Shown here in pieces: positions 58,922-64,000 of a stretch of 64,000 nt of DNA. The position numbers were made by a program, and so were the translations under genes. The stretch is from Rhea pennata (taxonomy: Eukaryota; Chordata; Aves; Rheiformes; Rheidae), in the NCBI RefSeq assembly GCF_028389875.1, contig NC_084670.1, forward strand, positions 17,178,383 through 17,242,382, written 5' to 3'. The notes under the pieces were generated by a model. That model had not been told where the DNA came from, ran no database searches, and worked only from the letters and a program-made list of their open reading frames with translations. Each line of letters starts with the position of its first letter. The first letter of the stretch is position 1.

Positions 58922-61900
58922 TCATTTATAACTGCAAACAAAGGTGTCTTTTGCTAGAAGCACAGGTTTACTTGCATCATTTAAAAAGCCCACAAGAGCA
59001 TACTTGTTAATATCGATTTCTGTAACCATCGCATCATGTCCACAGCAGAAGTGCAGAAGTCCTGCAAACTTCTTTTGTGAAGGCATTTACTATATTCAAG
59101 TATTACTACAAATGACATGTATCACTCGGTGTTCAGGCATACAAATATGACAAATCCATTCATTACACCATACTTAACTCAAATTAGCTCATTTTAGAAT
59201 AATGCTTCACTTGTTTTAGAGCTCATCAAAGTCAGTTTAGAACTACAAGCAATGAATTCAAGACTCTCTAAAACTATTACTGGTGTCCATTTTAACATCT
59301 ACAATAAGTCCTATTATGGTTTCCAGGCTGATTCATGTCTGCATCCATAAAAATAACTTAGCTTGTTTTAAACATTCTAGCAGTATGCCTTCCAAGGCTA
59401 CTTTGACAGAGTCTGAATTTTTCCCTCATCTTTTATAAAGCATGAAAATTGGTTACATTTCACTCAAAAATTTTCTGTAAGTACCTAAAAATCTGGAATA
59501 GCTCAGACTCCGCTGTAAATAAGATGACTCTTCAGAATGGAAAGGAGGAAAAACACATCATCATCAAGGTAAACATGACTGATAAAGGAAAAGAGGTAAT
59601 TATAATAGAACAAAATACTATTTATGCAAGAATAAAAAGAATATAGAATATAAAAAGAATAATAAAAAAAATGTATTGTAAGAATAACTGTTCCACCAAT
59701 TGAAAACAAGGACCCTTGACATAGGTGAAAGAAAACTAAGATTCCACCTGTTATTAGGAAGGGAATTAAATAATTCCTGCAAGACGAAATTCCAGCAGCG
59801 GTTCATTTATAAACAGGTACTGTAATCACAATTATTTATGAGAACTGCACAGAAGGAAAATTACATTGCAGCTATGAGACTGCTATAGAACCTTTAGGGC
59901 TTACAGCTACACGGGAGTTCAAACCAAACAAAACTGAAAAGACAGCACTTCTCAGAGATTGCCCCATGATCACGATATGGTGACACATTTATAGTAACCA
60001 TCATGTCTTAAAACATGCAACAAAATGGGGTGTTAAGATAAAGCCACACACTGGCAAATAGGTATCCTAGGGTATCTCGATTCTCTCCAATATCCAATAT
60101 CTAAGCATTTCCCTCTCATAATATCAAATGTTTTAAAAATAATGTTAAACTCTGAGAAAAAGAAAAAAAAAGCATGACTTACCACTACTGCTAAAATCCT
60201 GGAATTTTCACTTGCCTCAATTACAAGACAATCTCCCACTAAACATTTACCAATAACTAGTATTTTTCCAAATGTGATCAATTTACATTTTTATGAAATT
60301 CATTGAAATTCTGATTTCTCGGTACTATATAAGCTAGACTGCCAAAAAAGCCACTCCTCATACCAACTCACATTATTTTTTATCTTTAGAAAAAAGTTAG
60401 TAAGAGTCACGCAGCATGACTATCGCTGTTCTCATTAGCCGCAGTAGCTTGGTATGTGCAGATGGGTATTGTTATAGAATTATTTAAAATATTTTTTAAA
60501 AATTAAATTATTTAAATTAACTGTCCCCCCCACCAAATAGCCAAACTGCAAATAAATAATTGATGTTTGTTCTTTTGTCTGAGAAATGAAGTTACACTGA
60601 AAAGATATTTTGGTACGTTTTTTTTCCTCTTTTCTGAACTTCTACAGCTACCACTTGAATTGCTATTTTTACTAGAAAATTGAATTAGTTAAGATATAAT
60701 TTGGTAAGTATTTTATTTTATATCAGGGAGAGAACTTAGGATATTTGTATGGAAGGTGAGAACCTGACAAAAATCACCCAAGTCTTCCCTGGAGATAAAA
60801 AAATCAACAAGAATCTGCAGATTAACAGAGCACTAGTCAGAAAGCCTCACTGCCAGGAACATTATGAATTACTGTTCTGTAATGCATAACAGCAATAAAG
60901 TCATTTCTGCACACACAGATCATTCAGAACTGAGGTCATCAGTAAATCTAGCTATACAGAAACCACTTTCATTCACAATTTATTATCCTATGGAAGGAGA
61001 TGTCTAACTCTAAATGCAAGTTTAGAAACAAAGACTCAAACAGTCAAAAGACAGTATTGTCCAAATTAGTGTGATCAGGGTGATGTATGATAGTAAAATT
61101 CCTTTGAACAAACCCAAAGCAGAATCTAAGCTCTGCTTTATTTGCAGCAATGGAAGTTCCAACTGAATATAAGGGGGCAAAAAAAGCACAATGAGAGTGC
61201 TTAAGCACTGAAATAAGTTACCAGGAACAGCTATGGAATCTTCATCCTTGGAGAGCTTCGGAACTTGACCAGAAAAGGTCCTGAGCCCTCCACTGAGCAA
61301 GAGATTCAACTTTTCTTTATTCTGTATATGCATAGCATATTTATGCATTATTATTGTAACTGTAAGCATACTGAAAATATGGCACCCACATAGGATTGTT
61401 TTATTTTTGGTATTAAACAATTTTCTCCTTGTGGCACTGTATAAATATTTTTGCTCTTTAAAAACAGTAACAAGAAAAAAAGAAAAAAAGAAACCCCCCC
61501 CCCACACACATACAACAGCTGAGTTTTTGCTAACTTAGCACTCTAAAATGGCTTAATGCAAGGTCAGATGAGCAAAAGATCTGGCCCAAGGGAAGGGGAG
61601 AGACTTCAGAAGTTGAGCAACCACCAGTTTAGACCTCTGTGAAGCTGTAGTCTGTATTAGGTGGTGTGAATGACCAATATATTGTGTGTGGGGGGGAGGA
61701 GTAAATGGAGGAAGGGAAGAGAGAATAAGGGTGGGTAAATGTGCTTATATTGTAGGCACCCTGTCATTTGAAGCTGGCGAACAGAAGTATGTAAGCTAAA
61801 ATCTTGAGATAGTTAACAGTTTTCAAGTTCCAATTTTGCAATATGCTGTCCAATTAACTTGGTTTGCTACATAACCATCTACTTACCTCTAGGAGTAAAA

Positions 61901-64000
61901 TCCCTGAACATCTTTTCTATACCTCAGAAACTCTGCTTATATTGAAAAAAAAAAAACTTTAGAAGAAATGCAAAGAAAACATTGAGAACAGAGCTCATCA
62001 ACCACTAATTTGACTTATACCAATGCACACGTACCATTTCATTTACCTCTTCTTTTTCACTGATAGGGCTAGAAAAAGGTACACACTAGGTAAGGCTTCT
62101 CCTCCAACAGACAAAGAGGATCCTCTAGTCAGTCTGGTAAGATGGTAAATTTCTGTGTTAGGCACTGATTACTTATCTTAAGGAACTTATCTAGGACTTC
62201 TATTTGTCAATATTAATTTTCATTAATGATAACATGTACAAAAGGAGAGGAAAGAGTGTATATTGATATGACTTACACCACTGAGTCATCATGAAGTTAA
62301 GTAGTTCTCTAATTTTACCCACAGAGTGGAAAAAAAAAAAAAGAAGTGAGAATGCTTCATTGGAACCATATACACTACAAGCCTGGGGCAGAACAAGCAG
62401 GTAGCCAACAATAATTTTCCTGTCCTGCTTTAATCAGCAAAAAGAAAAAAAAAAAGAAACAACAAAACTGGGTCACACAAGAGTAGTCCAAAGCATCAGA
62501 AGTATTTAAAGCCATCTTCTCTCAATGGTTTCAATAATTATTATGAATTTCGCAAACTATCTGGAGTTTTAAGAAGCAAGTCTGTACAAGCCTGTCACCT
62601 TATATCTCCTTGCAACCTGTAACAGCACACTTAGAAGGTTTATATGTGTAGAGAAGTGGCATTTTAAGATTATTTGATTTTTTAATAAAAGTAATGAATA
62701 TCATAATTACAACTGAAATGCTTATTAGTAAAATTACATTAAATATTTATTTCATTTCCAGGAGGGTTTGACACTAACTCCACTGAAAGAATAGGTTTTA
62801 AGTTATGGCCAAATTGTTCCATAATGAGAACAGAAGCACTATTAATTAGGATGAAAATAATCTGTAGGGAGGAATAGTTGCTACATACATACCAGAATTT
62901 TTAAAGGCCTGAGTGATAGTTTCTGACAGTTCTGAGAGACAGCTCTAATAAACTAGAGAAAATCAAGTCTGCACAGGCATTTTTTTTAACCTGCAATTGA
63001 AACAGGAGTCTACTTTCTTCAGAACAAGTCAAGATGTATAGCAGCTGCTAGTTATTTGAGCTAAATGGGTATAATTTGCTCTTATTTTTTACACATTGTC
63101 CCTCACCTCCATATTGTTCACTCACAAAAACCTCTCATGTATTGGACGATATTATTCAGAAAGATGTGGCTAGGGTGGAAGTAGGAGTCAGAGTCCAAGT
63201 TAAATATATTGGTGTAAGACAAATTTTAAGTTGGGAACCTCCTCATTTACAGCACAATAATCCATTTTAAGTTTCAGAAATACTTTAGTTATGTTATATA
63301 GTTATATCTAGTACAAGTTAGGCAAAAGAAAATCCTAAATTTCTCATGATGTTAGCAATGTAAAGGCTAGATATTCTAATATATTACATGCTTTGACTGG
63401 TTCTTTATCATATTTTGACAACCTTGGATATGTGCACAAGAAAAAGCTGCTAAAAATCTCAAGATTTCACATGTTTTTGCTGAACTTTGTACAGTGATGC
63501 AGTTATTATCCATCTTTGAGTGACTTTAGAATCATGCATATAGATTTCTGTATCAATATTTACCCTGTTTTACAGTAGAGCCATATACTATCTAAACACG
63601 CTAACATTTCAGGTATATAGTAGACACATGTGATGTCACCCATGACAATTAGCCACCTCAGCTGTATATTCTAATGACTCAAATTGCTTCGCAAACTTTT
63701 GCTTACATTTGATGTCAAGTTACTTAATTCACTAAACTGCATGTTACCACATTACAAATATTGACTATACAAGTTAAAAATGCTCAAGTTCAACACACCT
63801 TAACGTGCAAAATGTATTTCAAGCTCAGTTTAGAAATCATATTGATGACTTGGACGGGTAGTAGCAATCCTGCACAGTACAACTGCTAAAATAGAATACA
63901 TCGTAGATTTAACATCACATGGTTGACTCTTAAAATCAAATTACACTTTGACACAAATACATTTTTGCAGATAAATCAAAAAGATTATAATATACAATAA
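45179..64000 (-). CDS. SELENOF: SELENOF (15-kDa selenoprotein), 3' part, three of five exons in the window
   Basis: Coding exons on the minus strand are 56438-56501, 47633-47682 and 45179-45310. They join in phase to give 81 residues, including LYAGAVLEVCGUKLGRFPQV, then SDKPKLFRGLQIK and the C terminus ending EFLSEKLERL; the human protein is about 165 aa. This part is the thioredoxin-like redox domain with the Cys-Gly-Sec motif. The signal peptide and the Cys-rich domain that binds UDP-glucose:glycoprotein glucosyltransferase are encoded by exons 1-2, which I could not find between 56502 and 64000 and which must lie beyond the right edge. By family knowledge it acts in the ER lumen in glycoprotein quality control. 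Conceptual translation fails unless the UGA at 56466-56468 is read as Sec. The coordinates include intron sequence up to the window edge. Confidence 0.95.
45311..47632 (-). other. SELENOF: SELENOF intron 4
   Basis: About 2.3 kb, AT-rich. No recognised repeat. Open frames at 45663-45887, 46627-46906 and 47178-47390 look like chance. Confidence 0.8.
47633..47682 (-). CDS. SELENOF: SELENOF exon 4 (17 residues)
   Basis: A 50-nt exon between CCAAACCCTAG and AAG|GTGAGT on the minus strand. It completes an Ala codon and encodes FVRSDKPKLFRGLQIK, matching the family exactly in the KPKLFRGLQIK stretch. It is too short to appear as an open frame of its own. Confidence 0.96.
47719..47736. repeat. (TAAA)n simple repeat
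   Basis: About four TAAA units 40 bases upstream, in the SELENOF direction, of the exon 4 acceptor. On the minus strand the sequence is TTTA repeats followed by a C/T-rich tract. Confidence 0.85.
49401..49418. repeat. (ATT)6 microsatellite
   Basis: Six ATT units following a T11 run in SELENOF intron 3. Confidence 0.88.
54173..54206. repeat. (GT)n(AT)n microsatellite
   Basis: GTGTGT followed by about nine AT units, then ATGTATATATATAT. In SELENOF intron 3. Confidence 0.9.
56438..56501 (-). CDS. SELENOF: SELENOF exon 3 with selenocysteine codon
   Basis: The exon lies between TATAATTACAG and CAGG|GTAAGT on the minus strand. It encodes LYAGAVLEVCGUKLGRFPQV then Q and the first base of the next Ala. 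The TGA at 56466-56468 falls exactly where the family has Sec (Cys-Gly-Sec). The frame is otherwise open and joins exon 4 in phase, so the TGA is a recoded codon and not a damaging mutation. Confidence 0.97.
56466..56468 (-). other. SELENOF: In-frame UGA selenocysteine codon
   Basis: TGT GGA TGA AAA on the minus strand gives Cys-Gly-Sec-Lys. About 750 nt of spliced mRNA separate it from the SECIS at 44581-44640. Sec is the redox-active residue of the thioredoxin-like domain. A pipeline that reads UGA as stop would truncate this protein here. Confidence 0.96.
58890..58918. repeat. A29 homopolymer
   Basis: Twenty-nine A after GACCCCCC in SELENOF intron 2; T29 on the transcribed sense strand. 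No retrocopy recognised. Confidence 0.9.
61150..61285 (+). mobile_element. Old CR1 LINE fragment, plus orientation
   Basis: GGAAGTTCCAACTGAATATA, then GCACTGAAATAAGTTACCAG and TCATCCTTGGAGAGCTTCGG follow the order of CR1 tail blocks (GTTCCA...ATATAAGG, CACTGGAACAGGTTGCC, CTTGGAGATATTCAAAAC) but with many differences. It is older and more degraded than the two copies at 8000-8286 and 25705-25831, and antisense to SELENOF. Confidence 0.75.

Larger units (their letters stand above)
56502..64000 (-). other. SELENOF: SELENOF intron 2, partial (continues beyond the window)
   Basis: AT-rich sequence with an A29 run (58890-58918), a degraded CR1 piece (61150-61285) and C- or G-rich tracts near 61494-61503 and 61688-61696. 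I searched the minus strand for the Cys-rich exon 2 of SELENOF and did not find it. Confidence 0.75.

Noticed and set aside
60177..60260. Possible SELENOF upstream exon with a GTAAGT donor on the minus strand.
   Set aside because: The translation contains stops in the needed phase and does not resemble the Cys-rich domain.
61022..61507. Minus-strand 161-aa open frame in SELENOF intron 2.
   Set aside because: It starts in a homopolymer-rich stretch, passes through the antisense of an old CR1 fragment and matches no family; it is not SELENOF exon 2, which should be Cys-rich.
1..64000. CRISPR arrays, operons, phage, insertion sequences, integrated viral genes or toxin systems.
   Set aside because: No regularly spaced direct repeats, no polycistronic gene clusters and no viral or toxin-like proteins were seen; gene structure is plainly that of a vertebrate nuclear genome.

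Overview
The window is vertebrate nuclear DNA, most likely from a bird. It has long AT-rich introns, a CpG-island promoter, two split protein genes with canonical GT-AG junctions, and three 3'-truncated fragments of the sauropsid CR1 LINE family, with no Alu- or B1-like SINEs. Nothing bacterial, viral or plasmid-like is visible. Most of the open frames are chance runs; the real coding sequence is in short exons, placed here by reading across splice sites.

Layout. 1-479 is AT-rich upstream flank. 480-1340 is a CpG-island promoter. 957-24653 (+) holds the complete coding region of SH3GLB1 (endophilin B1, also called Bif-1): nine constitutive exons plus two in-frame small exons (39 and 24 nt) that match the known neuronal insert of this protein. 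The 3' UTR follows, ending near 25.0 kb or, if a distal signal is used, near 29.4 kb. About 29.4-44.1 kb is non-coding intergenic DNA with a few blocks that look like conserved regulatory elements. From 44.07 kb to the right edge, the minus strand carries the 3' part of SELENOF (15-kDa selenoprotein): exon 3 with the in-frame UGA for selenocysteine, exon 4, exon 5, and a 3' UTR with a well-formed SECIS element. Its first exons lie beyond base 64000.

The two genes converge tail to tail, as SH3GLB1 and SELENOF do in mammals. They are not a functional unit: endophilin B1 bends membranes in autophagy, mitochondria and apoptosis, and SELENOF is an ER-lumen redox protein that partners UDP-glucose:glycoprotein glucosyltransferase.

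The most interesting content is regulatory: the paired small exons with UGC motifs just upstream of their acceptors (the arrangement known for SRRM4-dependent neural exons), the selenocysteine recoding apparatus with a GUGA-type SECIS core, and a G19 tract directly after the likely SELENOF poly(A) signal. I found no previously undescribed multi-gene system.
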